The notes: a model not told the origin generated them from the letters alone. A DNA stretch of 21,319 nt from JAYKJB01 sp035284745 [NCBI: Candidatus Sericytochromatia bacterium] (GCA_035284745.1 JAYKIL010000030.1:1-21319), one strand, 5' to 3'. Numbered from the stretch's first letter, positions 9,153 through 16,379 are shown. Numbers and translations are program-made.

Positions 9153-10469
9153 GTGACCCAGGCGATGCTGCGAAACAATCCAACCAATCAGATGATGGGA
9201 GAAATTCTGGTCTCCCAACAATGGATTTCGCCGTCTCAGTTGAGTGAGGCCATGGCCGAACAACGAGGCAGCAACGAGCGTTTGGGTGAAATTTTGGTGC
9301 GCTTGGGCCATCTGACCCGGATGGATCTCGACTTCATTTTGGCCCAGCAAAAGGGCAATACCATCACGGGCGAGTCTGATAACGTGAAGTTTCGCCTCGG
9401 AGACATTTTACGCAAATCCAATCGTTTATCGGCCCGCGAGTTGGGATCGGCGATGGCAGAGCATAAGCGTACGAATGAAAAGCTGGGTGAGGTTTTGCTG
9501 CGCTTGGGCTTAATTGACTCGCTGGAGTTAAACGCTGTTTTGTCGTTGCAAAACGATTTCAATCAAGGGGATCCCATGGCGGTGCGTTTGCTGTTGGGTG
9601 AGATTTTGATTGCTTCAAAGCGTTTGAGTCGCAAGCAATTGGCCGATGCGTTGGAAACACAGCAAGTCAGCAAAAAACAAATCGGCCAAGTGTTGGTCGA
9701 TTTAGGTTATGTCAATCGGTTTGATATCCGCAATGCCCTGAAGATTCAGGCCAAAATGGTGGCCGTGGGCTTGGTTGCTATGATGAGTGTGGCTTCTATG
9801 ACGGGTTGTGCGGCTCCCACGGTGCCTACGACCTCTCACGCCTTACAAAACGTGCGCTATGAGCAAATTAATCGCAGTGTACGCCAGTCGGTTGGCTATG
9901 ATACGACCCGCAGTGCCTATAAAGTTGCGAGTTTGCCAGGGGGTCGCCAATTGCTCAGTTTTAGTGACGGCAGTCGGGTTGTGAAAGATGTTCCGTTTTT
10001 CAAGCAGGGGGCTGACAATACGTGTGCACAGGCCACCACCTCTGTCATTTTGAATTACTGGGGCATTGATCAAGATTATCAGGCATTGGTGCAAAAACAG
10101 AATCGCTTCAATACAGCGACGCACTATGACACCGTTGTCAGTTACTTGAAATCACGAGGCCTTGCGGTGAAAGCCATGCGCGGAGGCAATCTGGGATACC
10201 TGAAGTCGTTGATCGACCAAGGCAAGCCACCCATCGTGTTGTTGGAATTTAACAGTGACCTGTTTCAGCAGCACTATGTAACCGTCGTGGGATATAACAA
10301 CGTCACTGGAAAAATCATTTTTCACGATTCAATCGACGGCCCTTATCGCCAACTGGACGAAGAAGAATTTGAAATGATGTGGCAGGCTCAAAGCCTGGCG
10401 AAGCTCCCTGTTTTCGGCGGCGCTAACTTTCAGGGCTTGATTATTGCGGCTGAAAAGCCCGTGCGCTGA
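9153..10469 (+). CDS. MshEN (c-di-GMP-binding) x3 - membrane/lipobox segment - C39-like cysteine peptidase fusion
   Basis: The 438-residue protein has three parts. Residues 15-199 hold six copies of the half-motif LGEIL-x(10)-L-x(6)-Q (starting near 15, 44, 82, 111, 148 and 177), which pair into three MshEN/GspE-N domains; MshEN domains bind cyclic di-GMP. Residues 202-218 are a hydrophobic stretch ending in a lipobox-like MTGC (Cys219). Residues 275-415 are a C39-like papain-fold peptidase: Gln285 (oxyanion hole), nucleophile Cys291 in NTCAQAT, His374 in QHYVTVVGY and Asp392 in FHDS. Topology should put the sensor in the cytoplasm and the peptidase outside. The GTG start at 9153 has GGAGGA 7 bases upstream. 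There is no RBS before the internal Met202, so this is a real fusion. A hairpin at 10473-10495 follows. Confidence 0.85.
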   Translation: MTQAMLRNNPTNQMMGEILVSQQWISPSQLSEAMAEQRGSNERLGEILVRLGHLTRMDLDFILAQQKGNTITGESDNVKFRLGDILRKSNRLSARELGSAMAEHKRTNEKLGEVLLRLGLIDSLELNAVLSLQNDFNQGDPMAVRLLLGEILIASKRLSRKQLADALETQQVSKKQIGQVLVDLGYVNRFDIRNALKIQAKMVAVGLVAMMSVASMTGCAAPTVPTTSHALQNVRYEQINRSVRQSVGYDTTRSAYKVASLPGGRQLLSFSDGSRVVKDVPFFKQGADNTCAQATTSVILNYWGIDQDYQALVQKQNRFNTATHYDTVVSYLKSRGLAVKAMRGGNLGYLKSLIDQGKPPIVLLEFNSDLFQQHYVTVVGYNNVTGKIIFHDSIDGPYRQLDEEEFEMMWQAQSLAKLPVFGGANFQGLIIAAEKPVR

Positions 10470-10472
10470 CCT

Positions 10473-10495
10473 ATTGAGGGTCATAGACCCTCAAT
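10473..10495 (+). repeat. Perfect 10-bp inverted repeat (hairpin without T-run)
   Basis: ATTGAGGGTC at 10473-10482, ATA loop, GACCCTCAAT at 10486-10495. It lies 3 bases after the peptidase-fusion stop and 6 bases before the tRNA promoter. It probably caps the mRNA 3' end or aids Rho-dependent termination; a protein binding site is the alternative. Confidence 0.75.
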
Positions 10496-10501
10496 GGTGC
10501 C

Positions 10502-10531
10502 TTGACATGGGGGCATAGCGTCGCCGATAAT
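10502..10531 (+). promoter_or_regulatory. Promoter of tRNA-Val
   Basis: TTGACA at 10502-10507, an 18-base spacer and GATAAT at 10526-10531. The tRNA begins 10 bases after the -10 box, so the primary transcript would have almost no leader. Confidence 0.75.
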
Positions 10532-10540
10532 CGTGAACCC

Positions 10541-10612
10541 GGGCGGTTGGCTCAGTGGTAGAGCACTTCGTTCACACCGAAGGGGTCACGTGTTCGAATC
10601 ACGTACCGCCCA
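10541..10612 (+). tRNA. tRNA-Val (anticodon CAC)
   Basis: A full cloverleaf can be drawn. The acceptor GGGCGGT/ACCGCCC has 7 perfect pairs, and the D-stem is GCTC/GAGC with loop AGTGGTA. The anticodon stem CTTCG/CGAAG encloses TTCACAC with anticodon CAC (reads GTG). The T-arm ACGTG/CACGT holds loop TTCGAAT, and the discriminator is A. The 3' CCA is not encoded and must be added after transcription. The gene stands alone with its own promoter and terminator. Confidence 0.97.
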
Positions 10613-10623
10613 CTCATTTATCT

Positions 10624-10659
10624 AACACCGGTTCCCCTGCTTGGGAATCGGTGTTTTTC
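10624..10659 (+). terminator. Terminator of tRNA-Val
   Basis: The 13-base arm at 10624-10636 (AACACCGGTTCCC) pairs with the arm at 10643-10655 (one G-U), loop CTGCTT, followed by TTTTTC. Strong intrinsic terminator 11 bases after the tRNA. Confidence 0.93.
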
Positions 10660-10691
10660 TTCTTAGCCCAGAGCTGGTTGGGCGTAAGCGG

Positions 10692-10714
10692 GCACCGGAA
10701 CAAATGCCCGGTGG
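10692..10714 (-). other. Hairpin downstream of the minus-strand helical gene
   Basis: CACCGG (10693-10698) pairs with CCGGTG (10708-10713) across a 9-base loop, 20 bases past the stop of the 10735-12030 gene. There is no T-run on the minus strand, so it is at best a weak or Rho-assisted 3' end. Confidence 0.35.
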
Positions 10715-10734
10715 CAGCGCTTTCACAAGGGCAT

Positions 10735-12030
10735 TCACGGCTTGGAGGGGGCTTCGGTTGGAATTTTCAGCGCGTCCAAAATAACATCCAGTTCAGACAT
10801 TCCTCGCCGCGCGCCCTGCCACGTGTCTTTAGGCGTTACGGGTTGAAGGTCGCCCTGAGGCGACATTTTTTTCAGCGCAACTTCGGTTTCAAGCAATTGC
10901 TTGTAGGCCGGATGTCGCACCACAGCTGCTCCCGCGTTGCCTGGAAGTTGCTCGCCTGCATCAATGGCTTGTTGCAATAGCATGTCGATACGTTCCAGTT
11001 CCGCCGGGCTGCCTGCCTGCGCGAGTGCCGCGCGCAACTGATTTTGGATGCTGGCGAGCCGGGCTTTGGCCGGGCCTTCCAGCTGTTCGCCCACGGCGTC
11101 CAGCCGGGTGAGTCGCTTTTCGAGCAGTGGTTTCAGGCGATTGGCCTGGGCCAGATGTGCGCCCAGCGTATGCGCTTGTTCGAGCGCTCCTGCAATGTCT
11201 CCGTTGCCGGCCTGGTTGAGAATACCGTTCAAGGTCTCGCGCAGGGCCGTTTGAGCCTGCGGCGTGAGCGACTTGCTTTCAGCCACGACGCCCATCAAGG
11301 CAGCATCGAGTTGATCCAGGGTCTTCAGTTGCACACTGTCCTTGATTTTGGGCCGCAGTTGCTGCAGGGCCTCGTGGACGCGCGTGCCTTCTTCCCGGCT
11401 CCACATGATGGCATCGCGGCCCAGTGGATCGGCGTGGGCGATCGCTTGGCCTCCAAGGTTTTCCATCAGCAGCGACAGATCTTTTGACAGGATGTGATAG
11501 TCGCGAGAGCCTGGCTGCAACCCCTGCAGGTTTTTAAACGTTTCCGTAATGCCGTCCATCACATGAGCCAGGTCATTCAAGTCTTTAAGCGAGTTGGCCC
11601 CATTCAGCGCATCGCGCGCCATGTCCAGGGCTGCCCGCGCCATGCCGGCGGCGGGCCCACTGAGGGAACCCATGCTGCCGATGACGCTCATCTTGCCCCG
11701 GGTGTGTCGAATCTGTTCTGCCGCCTGTTCGGCCAAGGGCACCAGCGAGCCGGCCAGCTCGGCGGCCCCTTCGGCATCCCCTCCTTGGGCCATCGTCAAG
11801 ACTTCGCCCGCTTTGGCGGCCAACATACTTTCGATGCCTGGGCAGTTCATGCTTTTCATGAGGGACTGCACGCGGGCTACGGCCCGCATCGCATCCTCAA
11901 GGTCGCTTGCGTCGGCCTTGGAGCACTTTTTCAGGCAGTCGCCGAGTTGTCGCATCACTGGGTCTAGACTGCCCGCCGAAGCGGATGTTTTGGGCAAATA
12001 AATGTAATGGTAGACGTAGCGTACCTGCAT
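10735..12030 (-). CDS. Alanine-rich all-helical protein, unknown function
   Basis: The 431-residue protein is almost wholly predicted helix: Ala, Leu, Gln and Glu are abundant, with many heptad-like stretches and few aromatics or cysteines. There is no signal peptide, membrane segment, nucleotide motif or EF-hand. The only cysteines I see are near the N-terminus (GDCLKKCSKAD and MNCPG). The ATG at 12030 is supported by GAGGG 6 bases upstream on the minus strand. The DHS-like gene upstream ends in its own terminator (12141-12173), so this gene should have its own promoter in 12031-12140. I do not recognise a family. The repeated helical segments suggest a scaffold or a helical-bundle secreted protein, but nothing in the sequence decides this. 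Confidence 0.8.
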   Translation of the reverse strand: MQVRYVYHYIYLPKTSASAGSLDPVMRQLGDCLKKCSKADASDLEDAMRAVARVQSLMKSMNCPGIESMLAAKAGEVLTMAQGGDAEGAAELAGSLVPLAEQAAEQIRHTRGKMSVIGSMGSLSGPAAGMARAALDMARDALNGANSLKDLNDLAHVMDGITETFKNLQGLQPGSRDYHILSKDLSLLMENLGGQAIAHADPLGRDAIMWSREEGTRVHEALQQLRPKIKDSVQLKTLDQLDAALMGVVAESKSLTPQAQTALRETLNGILNQAGNGDIAGALEQAHTLGAHLAQANRLKPLLEKRLTRLDAVGEQLEGPAKARLASIQNQLRAALAQAGSPAELERIDMLLQQAIDAGEQLPGNAGAAVVRHPAYKQLLETEVALKKMSPQGDLQPVTPKDTWQGARRGMSELDVILDALKIPTEAPSKP

Positions 12031-12099
12031 CCAAGGCCCTCTTGATGGCTCTCAGTCGTCATGTTCTCGATGTCGCAAAGTCTGACTACATTTAACGAG

Positions 12100-12121
12100 T
12101 TTTTATTGCGTTTTTATTGCG
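12100..12121. repeat. Two tandem copies of an 11-bp AT-rich unit
   Basis: TTTTTATTGCG occurs at 12100-12110 and again at 12111-12121, followed by a looser third copy (TGTTTTTGGCG). It lies in the promoter region of the minus-strand helical gene, about 70 bases from its start, and could be a protein binding site or an UP-like element. Confidence 0.6.
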
Positions 12122-12140
12122 TGTTTTTGGCGTGATGAAA

Positions 12141-12173
12141 GAAAAACACCTCGCAGATAAAGCGCGAGGTGTT
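12141..12173 (-). terminator. Terminator of the deoxyhypusine synthase-like gene
   Basis: A perfect 10-bp stem, AACACCTCGC (12145-12154)/GCGAGGTGTT (12164-12173), with a 9-base loop. On the minus strand it runs into TTTTTC. It lies 28 bases after the minus-strand stop at 12202. Confidence 0.92.
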
Positions 12174-12201
12174 AATGGCTTGTCGTCTTTGCGTTGGCGC
12201 G

Positions 12202-13251
12202 TTAAGCGCGAGCCAGGCTTTTTTGGGCCACGCTGTGATGAGCCTTGATAAGGGCGTTGGCCGCTTCGGGGTTGGCCTGACATTCGAGCAAGGCCCGCAG
12301 CATCAAGGGCACGACAATCGTGGCGTCGGACTCAATCACGAACATGGGGGTGTCTTCTGTGAGCTTGTCCCAGGTGATTTTTTCATTGGGGGTCGCCCCC
12401 GAATATGACCCATACGAGGTGGTAGAGTCGCTGATCTGGCAGAAATAGGCCCAGGGCTTGGCGGGTTGCTCCATGTCATATTTCAGTGAGGGCACGACAC
12501 AGATGGGGAAATCTCCCGCAATGCCGCCGCCAATTTGGTAAAAGCCCACCCCTGCCTCCGCGGAAAGCTCGGCATAGCGGTCGTAAAAGTCCGCCATGTA
12601 TTCAATGCCCGACTTTGCAATGCTGGCGGGGCACTCGCCGGTTTTCACGTAAGACGCAAAGATGTTTCCAAAGGTAGAGTCCTCGTAACCGGGAACGACC
12701 ACCGGCAACTGGGCCTCGGCGGCCGCCAGCAGCCAGCATTCGTGCGCATTGCCTTCGTGGCTTTCCGCAGGGAGGGCCTGCACCACCTGGTAGAAGTACT
12801 CGTGCCAGAAATGGCGCTGGCCGGAGCCTGCTGCGGCCTTCCAAAGGGGAACGATGATGCCCTCTACGGCGCGAAAGGCTTCGTCTTCCGGGATGCTGGT
12901 GTCGGTCACGCGCCGCATGCGGTCTTCAAGAATGCGCGTGTCGTCCTGCTTCGACAGATACCGGTAATCGGGAAAGTCTTTGTAGCTTTCATGAGCCACC
13001 AGGCGAAATAAGGATTCTTCCAGGTTGGCCCCGGTGACCGATAGCCCGTGAATCAGGCCGGCACGAATAGCGGGGGCCAGGGTGATGCCGAGTTGCGCAG
13101 ATGACATGGCGCCTGCGACAGCCCAAAACATTTTGCCCCCGGCTTGAATATGTTGCCAGTAGGCCAGTGTGGCATCGCGGGTGGCGCGGGCATTAAAGTT
13201 TTTGTAATTGCCGAGGATGAATTCTAAAATCGGCAGTTGTGGGGTCGGCAT
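12202..13251 (-). CDS. Deoxyhypusine synthase-family enzyme (bacterial DHS-like)
   Basis: The 349-residue protein matches the deoxyhypusine synthase fold along its length. It has SVTGANLEESLF (about 71-82, NAD region), an AEAQLPVVVPGYEDSTFGNIF segment (about 180-198), the IGGGIAGDF turn (about 240) and YSGATPNEKITWDKL (about 283-297). In eukaryotic enzymes the last region carries the active-site lysine in a WGK motif; here it is WDK with Lys near residue 296, so the imine-forming Lys is kept. DHS enzymes transfer an aminobutyl group from spermidine with NAD. Bacteria lack eIF5A, and related bacterial proteins have been linked to polyamine (homospermidine) synthesis, which is the likelier role. 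The ATG at 13251 has GAGGA upstream. It stands alone between its promoter (about 13327-13357) and terminator. Confidence 0.92.
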   Translation of the reverse strand: MPTPQLPILEFILGNYKNFNARATRDATLAYWQHIQAGGKMFWAVAGAMSSAQLGITLAPAIRAGLIHGLSVTGANLEESLFRLVAHESYKDFPDYRYLSKQDDTRILEDRMRRVTDTSIPEDEAFRAVEGIIVPLWKAAAGSGQRHFWHEYFYQVVQALPAESHEGNAHECWLLAAAEAQLPVVVPGYEDSTFGNIFASYVKTGECPASIAKSGIEYMADFYDRYAELSAEAGVGFYQIGGGIAGDFPICVVPSLKYDMEQPAKPWAYFCQISDSTTSYGSYSGATPNEKITWDKLTEDTPMFVIESDATIVVPLMLRALLECQANPEAANALIKAHHSVAQKSLARA

Positions 13252-13521
13252 CGTGCGGTTTTCCTCAAAAAAAGTGGACTTAAAGGCTTACGGGCAGTGA
13301 CCCGTGGCGCAAACGGACCTTGTTGAGCAATAGCACGGAGCTTCGCGGTTCTGTCAAGAGGTCTTGATTGCGGCCTGGGCTTGCAGACTTCTATATTCTA
13401 AAGTATGGAAGCCAGCATGGTGGCCTCTTTTCTGGGCTTGACGGATGTTTTGGTGACTGAACGACTGGGAATACGAAAGGTGTGCCCCTGCGCGACGTGT
13501 CGCGGTTGAGAGGAGTAGGCC
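13252..13521. other. Divergent intergenic region (DHS-like / paralogue A)
   Basis: On the minus strand TTGACA (13352-13357) is a consensus -35, with GCTATT (13329-13334, 17-base spacer) or TATTGC (13327-13332, 19-base spacer) as -10, placing a start about 70 bases before the DHS-like ATG. On the plus strand TTGCAG with TATGGA 17 bases later (around 13384-13412) is a weak candidate for the 13522 gene. No RNA gene or repeat is seen. Confidence 0.45.
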
Positions 13522-14364
13522 GTGTCTCGTGATATTGCTCAATCTTTTGGGGGCGTGCATCGCATGCGCGCAGGGGTTTCACGCACGACCCACGCGGCCA
13601 CTTCTGGTGGCCACCTGGGGCGCGAGATCCCGCAGTCCCCTCGCCCACAAGAGAATCAAGTGACGATTGGAGCCAACACATCACTGGATGATGCGGCCGC
13701 TGGCGATTATGGGGCCGTGCCTTGGGGGCAGACCTCAATCCCTGTGATGGGTCAGGACACCAATGCTGCGGCGATGGTCGTGCGTCAATTAATGCAGTCC
13801 CCGGCAACCGCCCAGCAGGTTCAGGCGCTGGTGGCGAACCCTCGTGCGCTGCTAGAAAACTTCGCGAACGGCCAGACTGTGGGCCTTGGTGCACTGGGCC
13901 TGCGTTTGGATGCGGCCCAAATTGATGATATTCAAGCCAGACTCAACAACGGTGAGCTGAATGATGACAGTTTGGGGGCGGCTTTGCTCACGATGGGAAT
14001 ACAGAACGAAATGGACGCACGTTCTGCCACGGATGCAGGGGATCCCTCTGCGTTTCAATCCGTGATGGACGATCTCGGTTTGGAGGCAACGCTGGTGAAG
14101 CTCGGCCAGACAGGGGCCGAAGTGGGTGATTTCGTCATCTACGGGGATGAGCGCCGTTTGATGCAGATTACGTCTATCAATCCGGATGGGGCCTATACGC
14201 TTGAAGACGCTTATGGCGAGAGAATCACGGCCAATAGTGTCTTGGCGGCCGAAAAAAAGATCGGTCAAGATGACAATGACCAACCCATTGTCTTTGAACC
14301 CACAGTGACGAACGTTTCTCTGGGGCCTCAGCTGACAGGAAACTATCGTCGACCCAGGCGCTAG
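13522..14364 (+). CDS. Unrecognised protein, paralogue A (family with the DGxYTxxDAYG motif)
   Basis: GTG at 13522 has GAGAGGAG 6 bases upstream. The 280-residue protein has a disordered, Ser/Thr/Arg-rich first ~60 residues and then a folded region. This region shares ordered motifs with the minus-strand protein at 15478-16344: DYGAVPW (62-68), LNNGELNDD (141-149), IQNEM (160-164), VGDFVIYG (201-208) and DGAYTLEDAYG (222-232). The last block looks like a small beta-barrel, as in SH3-like domains, and the middle is helical. No signal peptide, membrane span or catalytic motif is seen. I do not recognise the family. The disordered N-terminus with a soluble body fits a substrate of a signal-less secretion route or a regulatory adaptor, but this is speculative. 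Confidence 0.8.
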   Translation: MSRDIAQSFGGVHRMRAGVSRTTHAATSGGHLGREIPQSPRPQENQVTIGANTSLDDAAAGDYGAVPWGQTSIPVMGQDTNAAAMVVRQLMQSPATAQQVQALVANPRALLENFANGQTVGLGALGLRLDAAQIDDIQARLNNGELNDDSLGAALLTMGIQNEMDARSATDAGDPSAFQSVMDDLGLEATLVKLGQTGAEVGDFVIYGDERRLMQITSINPDGAYTLEDAYGERITANSVLAAEKKIGQDDNDQPIVFEPTVTNVSLGPQLTGNYRRPRR

Positions 14365-14472
14365 TATTGGCCTTGTTGCTTAGACACCCATGTGAAACCT
14401 GGTTTTTGGGTGACCGTCTTGAAGGCCGGCATCGGGTGTTCGCCGTCGCGAGGCTGTGCACTGGTTTCAAGG

Positions 14473-14952
14473 ATGAATGAATTGGCAGGCTCTGAAACGG
14501 GCTGCGAACCGATTTATGTCTTCTACGACGGCCACTGCGCGACATGTCATGCCGCAGTCCGCTGGTTGTTGCAACGGCGTGGCCGGGAGCGATTTCGTTT
14601 TGTTCCGTTGGGGGCTCTGCGCGGTCATTCTGAAGCGGAATTTTTGCAGCATTCATTGCGACGAGATTGGGGTGAAAGTTTAATCGTCCTGGCCGCAGGG
14701 CGTGCCTATGAGCGCAGTGAGGCCGTACTGGTGTTGCTCCGTGCGTTGCCCCTGCCCTGGTCAATCCTATCCTTTGGGCGCCGGCTTCCTGTGTGTTGGC
14801 GGGACGCCGCTTATGATTGGGTTGCAGCCAATCGTTACCGCTGGTTTGGGCGTGCCGAGCCCGCTCATTTGTGCACGCGCCTAGAGCCAGCTGCCCGAAT
14901 GCTGTTGCTTGACGAACTTCCAGCAGAGGTGCGCGAAAATTTACGCGCCTGA
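14473..14952 (+). CDS. DUF393/DCC-family thiol-disulfide oxidoreductase-like protein
   Basis: About 160 residues. The DCC signature IYVFYDGHCATCHAAVRWL (residues 14-32) carries a DGxCxxC pair (Cys22, Cys25) after the first strand, as in thioredoxin-fold DUF393 proteins. The rest follows the family pattern: a strand near FRFVPLG, an ESLIVL strand, a Ser/Glu-Ala-Val-Leu helix, then a Leu/Pro segment and a YDWVAANRYRWFG C-terminal motif. A redox or thiol-transfer role is presumed for the family but not well defined. The start is uncertain: the ATG at 14473 has no good RBS, and the frame is open back to a GTG at 14392. It follows paralogue A on the same strand. Confidence 0.85.
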   Translation: MNELAGSETGCEPIYVFYDGHCATCHAAVRWLLQRRGRERFRFVPLGALRGHSEAEFLQHSLRRDWGESLIVLAAGRAYERSEAVLVLLRALPLPWSILSFGRRLPVCWRDAAYDWVAANRYRWFGRAEPAHLCTRLEPAARMLLLDELPAEVRENLRA

Positions 14953-15032
14953 ACGTTGATCCCGCACTTTGCGCCGAGGTCTGTTGGCTGGCGCTGGGTA
15001 CGAACTAGGGGAGGCGTTTGCGGGAGAAGTGC

Positions 15033-15458
15033 GTGAAATTCAGGCAGCTTTTTTTAGGCCCGGCGGGAGGCTCGATGGTGTTGCTTCTGGTTTTCGCCTG
15101 CGCGCCCAGTTCTGACGGCCTTGTGGTGCCACCGATGACGCCGAGCTTAAGTGGTATCCGTCCGACGCCATTAACTTTGAGCCCGACCCCTGATCCGTGT
15201 GAACGAAGCGTAGCGGCCGGCCAGTCTCTTCGTGCAGAGGCGGTTCAGGGGGCTTATGAGGGTCAGACGATACCCGCTGACTGGGCTGAATATGATCAGG
15301 CGGCGCTTACGCAGGCTTTTTTGGAACGAGAGAGTCAACCCGATTGGGTGTGTGTCGCCAAAGCCTTTCCAAAGGCCGTGGCGATTTTTCTGGCAATTAA
15401 AGGGCCCAACCGACTCGCTCCACCGCGAGCGACCCCGACACTGCCACCTGAACGATAG
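15033..15458 (+). CDS. Small predicted lipoprotein
   Basis: GTG at 15033 is preceded by GGGAG with a 6-base gap, better than the TTG at 15018. The 141-residue product starts MKFRQ with a hydrophobic core and a lipobox ending VFAC, making Cys23 the lipidation site. The next ~35 residues are Pro/Ser/Thr-rich, a typical flexible tether. The mature body contains two cysteines (in DPCERS and DWVCVAK) that could form a disulfide, then a short hydrophobic AVAIFLAIKG stretch and a Pro-rich tail. No family is recognised. It converges on the minus-strand paralogue B with only 19 bases between the stops and no obvious terminator. Confidence 0.72.
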   Translation: MKFRQLFLGPAGGSMVLLLVFACAPSSDGLVVPPMTPSLSGIRPTPLTLSPTPDPCERSVAAGQSLRAEAVQGAYEGQTIPADWAEYDQAALTQAFLERESQPDWVCVAKAFPKAVAIFLAIKGPNRLAPPRATPTLPPER

Positions 15459-15477
15459 AACAGGAGCCCGACGGAAC

Positions 15478-16344
15478 TTAACGGCCCGAATACGAGCTGT
15501 ATGAACTTCGGGTGGTGCGATAAAACGAGGAGGTTTGCCCGATTGCGCTGTTATATCCTATTTCACTCGACTTAGAACCCCGTGTTTTCTGTTTGAGTTC
15601 CTCTTCGCTCACCTCCCAGGTCTTGCCATAGGCATCGCGCACGGTGTAAACGCCATCATTCTCCGCCACGATGTCGACCATGTGCTTTTCAGTACCCTCC
15701 CCGTAGGCTACCGAACTGCCCACTTCTGTGAGCCCCCACCGGTGGGTGATGTGGGTTTTGGCCCCGAGGGCTTCGGATACTCGATGAACGGCCTCGCGAC
15801 TCACAAACGAATCTTCAAAGGGCAATTCGTTTGCCATCGTGTGGGCTTCCAGCGCGTTTTGAATCGCCATTTGCATCACGGCTTCCGCCCGGTTGGTTCC
15901 GTCGTTGAGTCGCCCATTTTCTTCCAATTCGGCCAGTTTTTGTCTGTTTTCTTCAGTCAGCGTTAACTCGATGCCATTCTCGAGCGTGATGGTTTTACCC
16001 GCCTCCAGTTGGGCGCTCATTTTATGCGGATTCTTCTCACCGCCAGAGAACATTTCATCGGCGATCCGCGCGGCCGCACAATGATCGCTAGAGATCTTGA
16101 TCTGTCGGCCATCATACTCCCACGGAGGGGTTCCGTAGTCTGCATTCGCCGCTGTTTGGAGGTTCGCCGTTCCGTCTTGATTGACTTGAGATTGGTCGCC
16201 GTCTACGCTAACTGTCTGCTCTGAAGGCGCTTCTGCTTGGGGGGCCTTGTCTGTTTTCTCAAGGCTTTCATTTTTCTTTTGTTTTGTTTGGGCCTTTGGC
16301 CCCTCCGCCGTCGACGACTGTTTGCGGGTATCGATTCCGGACAT
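15478..16344 (-). CDS. Unrecognised protein, paralogue B (family with the DGxYTxxDAYG motif)
   Basis: The 288-residue protein is a diverged relative of the plus-strand protein at 13522-14364. Motifs occur in the same order and at similar spacing: DYGTPPW (69-75), LEENGRLNDGT (140-150), IQNAL (161-165), VGSSVAYG (208-215) and DGVYTVRDAYG (230-240). The first ~65 residues are Lys/Gln/Glu/Ser-rich and disordered. The C-terminus is a Ser/Tyr/Arg-rich tail not found in paralogue A. There is no signal peptide or enzyme motif. The ATG at 16344 has AAAGGAG 6 bases upstream on the minus strand, and a candidate promoter lies at 16380-16408. Function unknown. Two copies so close together but opposite in strand suggest an old duplication with rearrangement. 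Confidence 0.82.
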   Translation of the reverse strand: MSGIDTRKQSSTAEGPKAQTKQKKNESLEKTDKAPQAEAPSEQTVSVDGDQSQVNQDGTANLQTAANADYGTPPWEYDGRQIKISSDHCAAARIADEMFSGGEKNPHKMSAQLEAGKTITLENGIELTLTEENRQKLAELEENGRLNDGTNRAEAVMQMAIQNALEAHTMANELPFEDSFVSREAVHRVSEALGAKTHITHRWGLTEVGSSVAYGEGTEKHMVDIVAENDGVYTVRDAYGKTWEVSEEELKQKTRGSKSSEIGYNSAIGQTSSFYRTTRSSYSSYSGR

Positions 16345-16379
16345 CGCGGGCTCCTTTATTTGATGATTCCCAGAGTGAT

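Noticed and set aside
9756-10469. Independent peptidase lipoprotein gene starting at the internal ATG 9756
   Set aside because: No Shine-Dalgarno sequence precedes it and the upstream frame is continuous with a clear multi-repeat domain. It remains a formal alternative and is mentioned under the fusion finding.
14392-14472. Extended N-terminus for the DCC-family protein from GTG 14392
   Set aside because: The added 27 residues are not part of the family pattern and the GTG has no RBS. The start is still uncertain, because the ATG at 14473 also lacks a good RBS.
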